A DNA stretch of 64,000 nt, from NCBI GenBank assembly GCA_034506255.1, contig JAPDPX010000005.1, positions 124,001-188,000 on the forward strand, given 5' to 3'. Both the position numbers and the translations under genes were made by a program. Shown piece after piece: positions 1-8,393 of the stretch. This DNA comes from a candidate division KSB1 bacterium. Lineage in GTDB: Bacteria > Zhuqueibacterota > Zhuqueibacteria > Zhuqueibacterales > Zhuqueibacteraceae. Below the pieces are notes generated by a model. It had not been told where the DNA came from, did no database searches, and worked only from the letters and a program-made list of their open reading frames with translations. Numbering within the stretch: position 1 is the first letter of the stretch; the number at the start of each line of letters is the position of its first letter.

Positions 1-292
1 CCACGTGGAGATCATTGCCCGCGGTGGTTTTGCCCAGGTTCTGCATTTGCAGGCGGTCGGAAGCCGCATCCAATTGCTGAAAATAGGCGATGATCTGATG
101 ATAATCCGCCAGCTTGTAGTCGCTGCCCGGACGAAAACCAAAATAAGCTTCCGGCGGCGTGACGCGAGATGCGGTATCTTCGCCGGTGTGCACCTCCGCC
201 GGCCCGCTGAACGCCAGCAGTGCCGGCAGAGCCAGCAGGAGCAATGCTCCCTGGCGCAGCAACTTTGGCGGCAACACAATTCCTCCAGGCAT
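1..292 (-). CDS. M14-family zinc carboxypeptidase, N-terminal part (cut by window edge)
   Basis: Reading the minus strand from 292 gives an open frame to the window edge, with a signal peptide (hydrophobic run of Leu and Ala ending near Ala-Phe-Ser-Gly) followed by a segment reading PEAYFGFRPGSDYKLADYH and then ...NLGKTTAGNDLHV. That segment is the typical start of secreted M14 metallocarboxypeptidases (pro-region, then the strand before the first zinc ligand); the catalytic HxxE lies outside the window. The start is uncertain: ATG at 292 has no ribosome site, while GTG at 277 and TTG at 274 lie 4 and 7 bases after GGAGG (281-285), so TTG 274 or GTG 277 is more likely. It is divergent from the TlpA-like gene at 482, and a promoter-like motif lies just upstream. 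Probably exported protein or peptide digestion. The family call rests only on the N-terminus. Confidence 0.75.
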   Translation of the reverse strand, partial: MPGGIVLPPKLLRQGALLLLALPALLAFSGPAEVHTGEDTASRVTPPEAYFGFRPGSDYKLADYHQIIAYFQQLDAASDRLQMQNLGKTTAGNDLHV

Positions 293-327
293 CGATTCGC
301 TATGCCAACTGGTTGAAAGGACGGCCA

Positions 328-355
328 ATCTTACGATTTTCACCGGCAAAGGCAA
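328..355 (-). promoter_or_regulatory. putative sigma70 promoter of the M14 peptidase gene
   Basis: On the minus strand TTGCCT (355-350) and TAAGAT (333-328) are 16 bp apart, about 35-50 bp before the candidate start codons. The stretch around it is nearly identical to the stretch upstream of the amidase gene (28419-28447). Seen by eye only. Confidence 0.4.
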
Positions 356-369
356 GAGGGAATTGGGGA

Positions 370-398
370 TTGACAATCCCGGGCGCAACTTTTATCTT
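370..398 (+). promoter_or_regulatory. sigma70-like promoter of the TlpA-like gene
   Basis: TTGACA at 370-375 and TATCTT at 393-398 are separated by exactly 17 bp, giving a 5' leader of about 75 bases before the ATG at 482. It is back to back with the minus-strand promoter at 328-355. Confidence 0.6.
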
Positions 399-481
399 GC
401 GTCACAGGCAAGCGCCCGGAGCGGCCGCCACGAAAATGATGATTCAGGAAACACGTGCAAACCTCACCCTCCCGGAGCGAC

Positions 482-1741
482 ATGAAAACCCGCCTCGCCC
501 TCTCTGCGGTGATGAGCGTCATCCTTACCCTGGGTACTTCCTGTCACCAGAATCCTCTTCCGCAAAAAGCAAACTGGCGCGGCACGGCCGATCTGGCCGA
601 GGGCCGGCAGTTGTCTTTTCTCATGCATCTCGATCTTTCGGCGGTGCCGCCGACGGGCGGCTTCATCGTCGGAAATGAGACCACGCCCATCCCGGAAATC
701 ACCACGGCCGGTGATTCCATCTTTTTCATTTTTTCGGAATACGGCGCGCTGATGCGTGCACAGTGGCGCGCAGGCCGGCTGCAGGGCGAGTATCTGCGTT
801 TTCGCAGCGATACCACCGCCTTCCCCTTCCGCGCGGTGCCGGTCACGCGGGAACCGCCCGCCCCGCCTGCCCAACCCGGTGTGCCGCCCGTTGGTTCATT
901 CCGGGTTTACTTCGAGCGCGCCGGCGGGATTGACAGCGCCAGCACGGCAACATTTTGGGTGAAAGGTGATTCCATTTTGGGCACCATCATCGACCCCAGC
1001 GGTGACTACGGCTTGCTGGCCGGCAGGCAGCAGGAGAAACGCGTGCAGCTTCACCGCTTTACCGGCTGGCAGGCGCTGATGATCGAGCTGGCGCAAAGCC
1101 GGGGCGAGTGGACCGGCAGGCTCTACGTGCGCGCGGAAGCTCCCGTTGTTTTCAGCTTGAAACCGCTGCACACCCTGCCGGCGGCAGCCGGCTCTGCGCC
1201 GCAAACTGTCCTGCAGAATCCGGCGGCACCCTTTCACTTCAGCGGTGTGACGCTGACGGGCGATACCCTCACCAGCGCGGATGCCCGTTTTCAGGGCAGG
1301 GTGTTGCTGATCGACATCATGGGAAGCTGGTGTCACAATTGCATGGATGCCGCGCCGCTGCTGCAGCAGCTTTATACTGAATTCCACGATGCCGGCCTGG
1401 AAGTCGTGTCGCTGGCGTTCGAGATCAAAGATGATTTCACCCTGGCGCAAAAGAATCTCGGCCTGTTTCAACGGCGCTACGGCCTCACCTTCCCCATCCT
1501 GTTTTGCGGCAGCACGGCCGAGGCCAACGTGCAGGCACGCATCAAAAGCCAGCTCGACGGATTCCGCGGTTATCCCACGGCAATTTTCGTGGGCCGCGAT
1601 GGCCGGGTGCACGCGATTCACTCCGGCTTTCACGGCCCGGGCACCGGCGAAAGATTTCAACAGCAAATCCGGGAGTATTACGAGACAGTGAGGGGACTGC
1701 TGCAAGGTGGCGAGAAAACGCCGGCGCATGCGGGCGGGTGA
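482..1741 (+). CDS. TlpA-like thioredoxin-fold lipoprotein
   Basis: A 419-residue exported protein. The ATG at 482 follows GGAG with suitable spacing; it starts a hydrophobic leader ending LTLGTSC, a lipobox-like site, so it is probably a lipoprotein. Residues about 30-250 form a domain I do not recognise. Residues about 260-400 are an AhpC/TSA-TlpA type thioredoxin fold with the redox motif WCHNC (Cys near residues 283 and 286) and a later segment FRGYPTAIFV carrying the cis-Pro region. Members of this family reduce or oxidise disulfides on exported proteins, often during cytochrome c maturation, which would suit the many c-type cytochromes encoded from 40 kb on. The specific substrate is unknown. 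It stands alone, preceded by a good sigma70 promoter. An upstream in-frame start at 455 has no ribosome site. Confidence 0.85.
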   Translation: MKTRLALSAVMSVILTLGTSCHQNPLPQKANWRGTADLAEGRQLSFLMHLDLSAVPPTGGFIVGNETTPIPEITTAGDSIFFIFSEYGALMRAQWRAGRLQGEYLRFRSDTTAFPFRAVPVTREPPAPPAQPGVPPVGSFRVYFERAGGIDSASTATFWVKGDSILGTIIDPSGDYGLLAGRQQEKRVQLHRFTGWQALMIELAQSRGEWTGRLYVRAEAPVVFSLKPLHTLPAAAGSAPQTVLQNPAAPFHFSGVTLTGDTLTSADARFQGRVLLIDIMGSWCHNCMDAAPLLQQLYTEFHDAGLEVVSLAFEIKDDFTLAQKNLGLFQRRYGLTFPILFCGSTAEANVQARIKSQLDGFRGYPTAIFVGRDGRVHAIHSGFHGPGTGERFQQQIREYYETVRGLLQGGEKTPAHAGG

Positions 1742-2154
1742 GGCGGGGAGGGGGGGCAAGTCTGCTTTGCGGACGGCGGCAATTCCCGGGATAATTGCCA
1801 TGCCGCGCGGCACCCATAAAGATGAAAACGCGCAGACCTCGTGTCTGCCTGCAGGCTGGCAGCCATCGTTAATGAAGACGGGCTTTCGTAGTCGTGCCTT
1901 CAGCCACCGAACAGGCTGCTACAAAAGTATTTTCGTGGTCAACGCAAAGTCGCCGGAAGGCCAGGCTGCCAGGCACTCCGCAAGGTTTGCTTTTGCAGCT
2001 TGGCGACTCCGCGCCGCGGCGTTTGTGCATTTTCATGGTGATCGGTTTGCAGGCGTTGCGCCCGCCTGGCGGTCGAATGCCCCCCGCAGCTTGTCCTGCA
2101 CCAGCCGGACGGCCCGGTGGCTTTCATATTGTTGGCAGGCGGCGCATGCCCGAA
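1742..2154. repeat. intergenic repeats (R4, R3 and R5 copies)
   Basis: No gene is visible. The gap holds an R4 copy (about 1830-1870; GCAGACCTCGTGTCTGCC then GCAGGCTGGCAGCC), an R3 copy (about 1885-1935; GTGCCTTCAG ... CTACAAAAGT) and a palindromic R5 element (about 1940-2022; AAGTCGCC ... CTTGGCGACT). Related copies lie at 15.2, 25.7-25.9, 28.5 and 52.2 kb. A small inverted repeat GGCAATT/AATTGCC near 1778-1800 might help end transcription of the upstream gene. Confidence 0.6.
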
Positions 2155-2832
2155 CTAAACTTCGCCCGGCTGGTCTGCCACCAGTTGATAAATCTCCGCC
2201 AGAATGCCGTCCGCCCACTCCCTGTCTTGCAACAGATCATGTTCATCGGTTTCGATCACAAAGACGCGATGGTGCCTCGCCGCATGCTTGATCCAGCGCT
2301 CGTAGGCGATGTTCAATTGCGCCAGGTACTCTTTGTCGATGTTCTGCTCGTAATCACGGCCGCGATGGCGGATGCGGCTGATCAGTGTCCAGATCGAAGC
2401 GCGCAGATAAACGATGACCGCGGGCGGCTGCAGCGCCTGTGCGATGGCGCGATACAAGTCCAGATAGCAGGCGAAATCGCGTTCCTGCATCAGGCCGCGG
2501 TCAAAAAGATTTTGCGCAAAGATTTCGGCGTCTTCATAGATCGTGCGGTCCTGCACACAAATCGTCTCGCTGACCTGGATGCGCAGGTGATCCTTCAAAC
2601 GTTCCTTCAAAAAAAAGAGCTGGGAATGAAACGCCCAGCGGCTCATGTCCTTGTAGAAATCGGCGAGATAGGGGTTGTGCACTTCCTTCTCGAAGAAAAC
2701 CGTCCAGCCGAAGCGTTCTGCGAGCATGCGGGTCAAGGTGGTTTTGCCCACGCCGATATTGCCGGCGATGGCCACAAAGGCATGGCGTTTGGCTTCGCGT
2801 TGTTGCATGGGAGATGGCAGCGTGGCGATCAC
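2155..2832 (-). CDS. deoxynucleoside kinase (dGK/dCK family)
   Basis: A 225-residue cytosolic kinase that phosphorylates deoxynucleosides using ATP, in nucleotide salvage. The P-loop GNIGVGKTT is at residues 24-32. The conserved D-R-T segment QDRTIYED follows near the middle, and the arginine-rich lid (SRIRHRGRDYEQ) is present, as in bacterial dGK/dAK enzymes and human dCK; substrate preference cannot be read from sequence. Length fits the family (about 205-230). The start is a GTG at 2832, 5 bases after GGAGAG; an internal ATG eight codons later has no comparable site. A sigma70-like promoter with a perfect TATAAT lies at 2964-2991. The C-terminus is intact. Confidence 0.9.
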   Translation of the reverse strand: MIATLPSPMQQREAKRHAFVAIAGNIGVGKTTLTRMLAERFGWTVFFEKEVHNPYLADFYKDMSRWAFHSQLFFLKERLKDHLRIQVSETICVQDRTIYEDAEIFAQNLFDRGLMQERDFACYLDLYRAIAQALQPPAVIVYLRASIWTLISRIRHRGRDYEQNIDKEYLAQLNIAYERWIKHAARHHRVFVIETDEHDLLQDREWADGILAEIYQLVADQPGEV

Positions 2833-2963
2833 GAAATCTCTCCGCTTCCCGGAATGCCCTTGTGCCGGCCCGCACTCCGACAGGGGGGAATGCCTCGCGA
2901 TCGTGATTGTTTTTCAGGGGGAATATCCGGGTGTTGCCCGGCGCAATTCGCAAATCGTTGAGC

Positions 2964-2991
2964 ATTATAAGCAATTCCCACCAAAACGCAA
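2964..2991 (-). promoter_or_regulatory. sigma70-like promoter of the deoxynucleoside kinase gene
   Basis: TTGCGT (2991-2986) and a perfect TATAAT (2969-2964) lie 16 bp apart on the minus strand, about 130 bp upstream of the GTG start. Confidence 0.55.
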
Positions 2992-3064
2992 GCGCTTTGT
3001 CGCAGGAATGGCAGTGCCTCAGTTGCGCGTGGGGACGTGGCGCAGGCCTTTCGTCCAATGTCAC

Positions 3065-3275
3065 TATTCTGCATGCCGGCTTGCTGTTCCCTGAAACAAA
3101 TGGCGTGTTCACAAAGCTCCGTCAGTTATTCCGTTCGAAGTCAAACAAGACTTTTGTCGAATATGGAACAGCGCTGACTGCGAGATGCGCCCGTTTGCCG
3201 AAGACGTCAGGTTTTTTCCCCACGATTTTTTCGTGGGACTTCGCTTTCGCGGGCGGAATGCTTGTGTTTAATGTT
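3065..3275 (+). repeat. R1 dispersed repeat, copy A (blocks a and b)
   Basis: This carries block a (GCCGGCTTGCTGTTCCCTG ... TTCCGTTCGAAGTCAA) and block b (CGCCCGTTTGCCGAAG ... hairpin CCCCACGATTTTTTCGTGGG ... GCGGGCGGAATGCTTGTG). The same blocks recur at 7.6-8.3, 11.7, 28.7, 33.9, 52.0 and 60.1 kb. I see no gene in the rest of the gap from 2833 to 3492; positions 3276-3490 hold only short inverted repeats such as CCACGAAAGGGTGG. Confidence 0.8.
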
Positions 3276-3492
3276 GAGAGCGCCCCTTGTTTTCTCTGTG
3301 GGAATTCCGATTTCGTGAAAGGTTTCGCCACGAAAGGGTGGGGCGTCACTCGGGAGGCGTTCTCGTGGTGAGGAAAGCATGGCCGCGGCACGGAACAGGA
3401 GGGCTGCGGCAGGACGTGTCCTGCTTTTCCTGCTGACGACCTGCCGTGTGGCAGAGCGCCCGCGCTTGCCGGCGTGAACCTGCGTGCGTCAT

Positions 3493-4269
3493 TCACCCCG
3501 GCAGGGCCTTGAGACGGGCATAGCCGGCGCGACTCACCGGCAGGCGGCTGCCGTCGTGCAGCATCGCAACGCGGCTGTCTTTGGCATAAAGCTCGATGCG
3601 CTCCAGCCGGTCGACATTCAAAATGTAGGAGCGATGGATGCGCACGAAGCGCCGGTTGTCGGGCGCCGTTTCCAGCTCGCCGATGGTCATCTGCTTGAGA
3701 TGGCTTTTGCCCTCCACGCGCACACCGACGTGGTCATCCTGCGCTTGCAAATAGTCGATCTTGCCCAGCGGAGTCACCAGCACCCTGTTGCCGTCACGCA
3801 GCAGCAGGCGTTCGAGTGGTGCCGCGGCGGCGCGCGCCGCGCGGGTCAATTCGGCGCGCGGCAGCGGCTCATGCTGTGCCATGCGGCGCCTGGCGCGCGC
3901 CACGGCTGCGTGCAAACGTTCGGCGCGGAGGGGTTTCAACAGATAGTCCACGGCCTGCACCTCGAAGGCGCGCACAGCATATTCCTCGTAAGCCGCCACG
4001 AAGATGACGGCCACTTCGCGGTCGAGCAATTCCAGCACTTCGAAACTGTTGAGCTTGGGCACCTGCACATCCAGGAAGAGCAAATCGGGCCCGGTCTCGG
4101 CGACCGCTTGCACCGCTTCGAAGCCGTTGGCGCATTCTGCCAGCACCTGCAATTCCGGATCGGCGGCGGGATACTCGCGTATCACGGCGCGGGCGAGTCC
4201 CTCGTCGTCCACCATCACCACGCCGATTTTCGCAGTGTGCGGGGACTCAGTGTGTGCGCAAGTATTCAT
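3493..4269 (-). CDS. LytTR-family response regulator (degraded receiver motifs)
   Basis: 258 residues: receiver domain (about 12-130) and C-terminal LytTR DNA-binding domain (about 155-255, with VRIHRSYILNVDRLERIEL). The receiver keeps VDDE, the phospho-acceptor Asp in LLFLDVQVP, and the Lys in DYLLKPL. However, the conserved switch Thr in the usual VTAY has become Ala (IFVAAYEEY), and the usual M-P-x-x-x-G after the Asp reads V-P-K-L-N-S. I chose the ATG at 4269, which overlaps the aminotransferase remnant by 23 bases; an earlier in-frame start runs deeper into that gene. It is the last gene of a minus-strand operon of two LiaF-like proteins, a LytS-type kinase and this regulator. Since its kinase is frameshifted, it may be non-functional or orphaned, though its own frame is intact. 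Confidence 0.85.
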   Translation of the reverse strand: MNTCAHTESPHTAKIGVVMVDDEGLARAVIREYPAADPELQVLAECANGFEAVQAVAETGPDLLFLDVQVPKLNSFEVLELLDREVAVIFVAAYEEYAVRAFEVQAVDYLLKPLRAERLHAAVARARRRMAQHEPLPRAELTRAARAAAAPLERLLLRDGNRVLVTPLGKIDYLQAQDDHVGVRVEGKSHLKQMTIGELETAPDNRRFVRIHRSYILNVDRLERIELYAKDSRVAMLHDGSRLPVSRAGYARLKALPG

Positions 4270-5180
4270 CGACGCGCTGCAGGGCCTCGGTAAAATTCCT
4301 CCGCCCCAAACCCAGGCGGAAATGCCTGCCGGGAAAGTCAAACAGGCTGCCGGGCACGGCCATCACGCTTTTTTCCGCGAGCAGGGCGCGGCAAAATTCT
4401 TCGCTGCTGCCCGCGCCGCGCCATTCGGGAAAGGCGACCGGTGCCCGCCAGCGCAGCCGGCCGGCGTGGGTGCGGCAAAAGATTTCGGCGTGCTGCAGAT
4501 TCTCACGAATGAGGGCGAGATTGCGGGCCCAAATTTCTTCGCGGGCGTGCAGCGCCATCAAGCCCAAAATCTCGTTGGCCGCGCCGTTGCAGATGGTGGT
4601 GAAGTCTTTCAGCGTGAGACCGGCGTGCAGCAACGCTGCGTCGCGCGTGGCCAGCCAGCCCAGCCGCAAACCCGGCAGGCCAAAACTCCTCGACAATCCC
4701 GCCAGGCTGATGCCTTTTGCATAGCAATCACAAACTGCCGGCAGTCGTGCTGCTGGATGGTATTCCCAAAAGCGATACATCTCATCGCTGAAGAGCAGAA
4801 GATCATGGCGCCGCGCCCGGGCAATGATCGCTTCGAACTCGGCCCGGGTGGGCAGATCGCCGGTGGGATTGTGCGGAAAATTCACCACCAGCAGGCGCGT
4901 GTGGGCGGTGCGGCAGCGCTCGCGTTGATCGAGATCGAGCGACCAGCCGCCGGCCGTGGCCCGGCAGAACCAGGGTGTTAACCCGCAGCCCAGAGCGCAA
5001 TTTCATAAAGCGATTGATAGGCGGGGAAAATGGTGATGACGTGATCGCCGGGCCGCAACAGTGCGTTCATGGCGAGAAAGATTGCTTCTTCGGGCGCGGT
5101 GCCCGCGTCTTCACAAAATCCCGGCAGGGCGAAAGCGGTGGCGGCTGCAGGCTGCAACGCGACAGCGCGCGGCGAACCTC
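4247..5180 (-). pseudogene. class I/II PLP aminotransferase, degraded
   Basis: The remnant can be followed from TAPEEAIFLAMNALLRPGDH (about 5100) through PAYQSLYEIAL, then in another frame LTPWFC ... VVNFPHNPTG, SDEMYRFWEYHP and GLPGLRLGW to a stop at 4247. Three lesions are visible. About 80-90 N-terminal residues are missing, the visible similarity beginning just after the upstream kinase gene. A frameshift near 4992-4995 (AGAG, consistent with a gained dinucleotide) leads to a stop at 4978. The PLP-binding lysine of the usual LSK-S-FGLPGLR motif is Arg (LSRSFGLPGLR), an AAG to AGG transition. The gene sits between a sensor kinase and its regulator, an odd place for an aminotransferase. An assembly error could explain the frameshift but not the Lys loss. 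Confidence 0.8.
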
Positions 5181-6220
5181 TCAGGTCAGCGCCGGCAGCG
5201 ACAACTCGACGCGAAAGCATCCGGGAGTATCGAAGATATCGACGCGTGCTTCACTGCCAAAGAGGGTCAGCAGCCGCTGTTTCACATTTTCGAGTCTACT
5301 GCCCGGCCGGGACGTGCGGGGTCGGTCCGGGTCACAGGGATTTTCCAGGGCGAGTTGCAGGCGGCTGCCGTTGCGCTGTGCCGGCAGTGAGATGATACCA
5401 TCTGCCACCAGATGCGCAATGCCGTGAGTGATGGCGTTTTCCAGCAGCGGCGACACCAGGCAGGGTTTGCTGTCCTCCGTGATCGTTTCCTTCACCTTCA
5501 GGCGCGCGCCCAGGCGAACTTGTTCGATGGCAAGAAGGGCCTGTGCCAGCTTCAGCTCCTCCGCCAGCGAAATGCGGCTTTGTGTGCCGCGCTGCAGGGT
5601 TTGGCGCAGAAAATCCGCCAGCTCCAGGCACATGCGCCGTGCCGCGCCGGGATTTACACGGGTGAGCGCGCTGATGGCGTTCAGGCTGTTGAAAAGAAAG
5701 TGCAGGGCGATTTGTGTCTGCAGCGCTTTGAGCTCGGCCTCGCGTGCGTGAATATGAAACTCCAGGGTTTGCTTTTCGGTTAATCGCGCCTCTTCGGAGG
5801 CGATGATCAAGTAATGGCCAACGACGCTCAGCCAGAACAGGAGCAGGCCGATGCCGGCAAGCACCGGCATGACGCGGACATATTCGGCCTCCACATTCTG
5901 CCAGACCGCGAGGCGCGCCAGAGGGCGCTCCAGGCCCTGCCCAGCGTAATCCAAAGCGCACTGGTCACGGCGGCGGTGAGCAGATGCACTGTTATCAACC
6001 GGCTGGGCGCGGTACGTGAAAGTGGGAAAGCGCGACAGAGATACCACGCGGCCAGGCACATGAAAGCATAGATCAGGGCCAGCGGCAGGCCAAGCGCCAG
6101 CGCCGCTTTCCAGGCCGGGTTGCGCATGAATTTCACCAGAGCGGCCAACACCACGGCGGCCAGCAGCCAGGCCGTGAGACAAAGGCGGAACCAGCGCTTT
6201 TGTACCAGAAGCGGATGCAT
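5181..6220 (-). pseudogene. LytS/YehU-type membrane sensor histidine kinase, frameshifted
   Basis: The N-terminal part (about 6220-5935) reads in one frame with three membrane segments (LCLTAWLLAAVVLAALV, LALIYAFMCLAAWYLC, LITVHLLTAAVTSALWI). The rest, including a fourth segment, a coiled-coil linker and the catalytic part, continues in a second frame, so a frameshift lies at about 5915-5940. The His-kinase domain keeps the phospho-acceptor His in HFLFNSLN and the N-box LLENAITHG. However, the conserved Pro before that His is Leu (IALHFLFN), and the G-box reads GSRLENVKQRL where Gly is usual instead of Arg. Both changes are single C-to-T or G-to-A transitions. The ATG at 6220 is 7 bases after GAGAG. 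Together with the neighbouring aminotransferase this looks like a decaying signalling operon. Confidence 0.8.
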
Positions 6221-6303
6221 ACGCAAGCTCTCTCAGCGCAATGCGGGGGGGGCAGGCAACAGCCGCAACATACGCATGCGCCGGCCTCTTCTCGAGCGGA
6301 AAA

Positions 6304-7002
6304 TCAATTCTTGACTTCGGCGCCGCCCATCACCGCGATGCCCTTGATGATCAGCCGCTTGCCGGTGTCGCTTTTGGGCGGCAGGGTGCTGTCCGCGAAA
6401 CCGCCCATGATCGGCAGGCCCTTGAGGGTCACGCTCCAGGTTTCCGGCACACGAATCTCGATGCCCCCCCACCAGGCCAAGACGTCGATGACGGCTTCGT
6501 TGCCGCGCATGGCCGCCTGGCGCAGGTCGAGCTTGCAGCCGCCCATGATCGCGGTCAGCTCGCCGCCGCGGAAATCCTGCGAATTATTGGTGCGTTCGAA
6601 GCCGCCCATGATGGCCAGGCCATGCACGTAGTTGTCGGAATCCAGGTTGCCATCCTGGCGGCGGTAACGTGTCCATGCGCGCATCATCATGCTGATGCCG
6701 GCGGCGATAAAAAGGACCGGCCAGAAGAAATCCCAAAAGTTGAAATACACCAGGTCCAGACTGCGCAGCAGCAGCAGCCCGCCGAGTGCGATCAGGATCA
6801 CGCCGCCCACGCGGCCGGCAGCACCGTCACTCTGCGCGAGCTTGATGAGCCCGAAGAGGATCACCAGCGCCGGCCAATAGCGCAGGTAATCGCCCCGGTA
6901 GATGAGGCCGAGATTGTCGAGCACAAAGACGAGGCCCAACAAAATTAGCACCAGCCCCAACACGAGCTGCGGAGTCAGGCGAAAACGCTTCTCATCGTTC
7001 AT
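6304..7002 (-). CDS. LiaF-like membrane protein (DUF5668 / cell-wall-active antibiotic response)
   Basis: 232 residues: a cytosolic start, then four hydrophobic segments (LVLGLVLILLGLVFVL, YWPALVILFGLIKL, VGGVILIALGGLLLL, FFWPVLFIAAGISMMM), then from about residue 125 a soluble beta-rich domain with the repeated G-I-M-G-G pattern (LAIMGGF, TAIMGGC, LPIMGGF, IAVMGGA) typical of the LiaF/VraT C-terminal domain. In Firmicutes LiaF restrains the LiaS kinase until the envelope is stressed. Here it sits just upstream of a LytS-type kinase, so a similar inhibitory role is a reasonable inference. Its start overlaps the stop of the preceding gene (ATGA), indicating translational coupling. The frame is intact although the downstream kinase is not. 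Confidence 0.8.
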   Translation of the reverse strand: MNDEKRFRLTPQLVLGLVLILLGLVFVLDNLGLIYRGDYLRYWPALVILFGLIKLAQSDGAAGRVGGVILIALGGLLLLRSLDLVYFNFWDFFWPVLFIAAGISMMMRAWTRYRRQDGNLDSDNYVHGLAIMGGFERTNNSQDFRGGELTAIMGGCKLDLRQAAMRGNEAVIDVLAWWGGIEIRVPETWSVTLKGLPIMGGFADSTLPPKSDTGKRLIIKGIAVMGGAEVKN

Positions 7003-7379
7003 GTTTGTTCTCCTTCTGCCTTCATTCTGGCGCGCGTATCATCCCGCGACTGCCAGATGGCACTGATGCCGGCAGCCACCAGCAGCAGCGGCCAGGATTC
7101 GCCGAAACTCAAACCGAACACGTGAAAAAACGAAATCAACAGCCAAAGGCCGATCACCACCAGCCAGTAGCCGTTGCGGCGTTCACGAAAGTCGCCGGAC
7201 GCGAAGAACTTGCCAAGCCCCAGGAACACCAACAGCAGGGGCCACCACCGCCACAAATCCCAGAGTGCGTCCAGATAAATCACGCCGAGATTGTGCAAGA
7301 AAACGACCACACCCAGGGCAATCAACAGCCCGCCGAGGAGAAGATGCGGCGCCCAGCACCAGCGCGAGGTTTGTCTCAT
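6999..7379 (-). CDS. DUF5668 / LiaI-LiaF-type small membrane protein
   Basis: 126 residues, almost entirely membrane segments: LLLGGLLIALGVVVFL, WWPLLLVFLGLGKFF, YWLVVIGLWLLISFF and SWPLLLVAAGISAIW, with paired Trp-Pro motifs like those of the LiaF N-terminal domain. It resembles the N-terminal half of the next gene (6304-7002), so the two may be an old duplication in which only one copy kept the soluble domain. The ATG at 7379 is preceded by GAGGCGG; upstream in-frame extension has no ribosome site and runs into repeat DNA. It is the first gene of the minus-strand operon that ends with the LytTR regulator. No clear promoter could be fixed. Confidence 0.75.
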   Translation of the reverse strand: MRQTSRWCWAPHLLLGGLLIALGVVVFLHNLGVIYLDALWDLWRWWPLLLVFLGLGKFFASGDFRERRNGYWLVVIGLWLLISFFHVFGLSFGESWPLLLVAAGISAIWQSRDDTRARMKAEGEQT

Positions 7380-7559
7380 AGTCCGCCTCTCAAAAATGAT
7401 TTTGGATGATTTTGGTTCGGGCATAAGATACGGCGAAGATTGCCAAAAGCTGCGCGTGCATCGGCAAATGGCGGGGAAATGCCGGTGAACGGCGGTGACG
7501 GGGAGGAAGCGTATGCCCGTTTGGGGTGTTTTTTTTGAGTTGGTTGCCTGGCTGAAGCT

Positions 7560-7775
7560 TGGCGCGGCGAAATTCGCCTGTTTGAAAAGGACGTCAGTTT
7601 TTTCTCTCACGAAAATACGCTCCCGCGAAAAAGCTTTCTCCCGTGGGAGTTTTGCTGTCCGGGCGGAATGTTTGTGTTTGATGCCGATGCCGGCTCATGT
7701 TTCCTCCCACGAAAATACACTCCCACAAAAAAGTTTTTTTCCGTGGGGGTTTTGCTGTCGTGGGCGGACAGAGAC
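7560..7775 (+). repeat. R1 dispersed repeat, two partial block-b copies in tandem
   Basis: Two successive copies of the block-b hairpin core lie here (TCTCACGAAAATACGCTCCC ... CCGTGGGAGTTTTGCTG and CTCCCACGAAAATACACTCCC ... CCGTGGGGGTTTTGCTG), each followed by a GGGCGGA segment. The long open frames across 7495-8930 run through repeat DNA and are not genes. Confidence 0.75.
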
Positions 7776-7889
7776 AGCTTTTCACAAACGGCCGTCATCA
7801 TTTCGTGTCCATCCGAAATCACAAACTTTTTTGCAGTTTTTTGCAATGGCTTGGCCGTTGCCAAAGAAACCCGGGGGGGGTCGCCTGAA

Positions 7890-8335
7890 TTTTGCACCCA
7901 GATTGATCCCATCAGCGGGGAGTGCCGATTTGATCGCGACGCCCGACCACGCAAGGCGTGGTGCATGGAAAATCTGGCAGGCAAACGTGCGGTCAACTCC
8001 GGCAGGGCTGCACTTCACACACACCATTCCTCCCGGACAACAGCAAGCCAGCATACAAAAGTCAGGCAGCACGACAGGGATTCAACCCTCGGTATCAGGC
8101 TCCAACACAAACAATCCGCCCGTGGAAGCAGAAATCCCCCGGAAAAAGCCATTTCGCGGAGGTCTATTTTCGGGGAGAAAAGCCGTGACGCCTTCGGCAA
8201 ACGGGCGAATTTCGCAGCCAGAACCGCGCGACATTCGAAAAAAGTCTTGCATGGCTTCCAACGGAACAACTGTCGGCGCTTTATGAACACGCAATTTATT
8301 CCAGGGAACAGCAAGCCCGCATGCAAAATTCAGGT
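7890..8335 (-). repeat. R1 dispersed repeat, full-length inverted copy (blocks c, b, a)
   Basis: This is the reverse complement of the full copy at 11693-12130. Block c is at 7890-8080 (GCACCCAGATTGATCCCATC ... ACACACACCATTCCTCCC), block b at about 8085-8220 (with GGCAAACGGGCGAATTTCGC) and block a at 8225-8335 (TTCGAAAAAAGTCTTGC ... TTCCAGGGAACAGCAAGC). With the partial copies just upstream it fills nearly the whole gap between the LiaF-type operon and the outer-membrane gene at 8394. Confidence 0.85.
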
Positions 8336-8393
8336 CTCAACAGCACCCCGGCTCGGCGGGGGTGGAACGTTCCCGGACAAACACTATCTTGTT

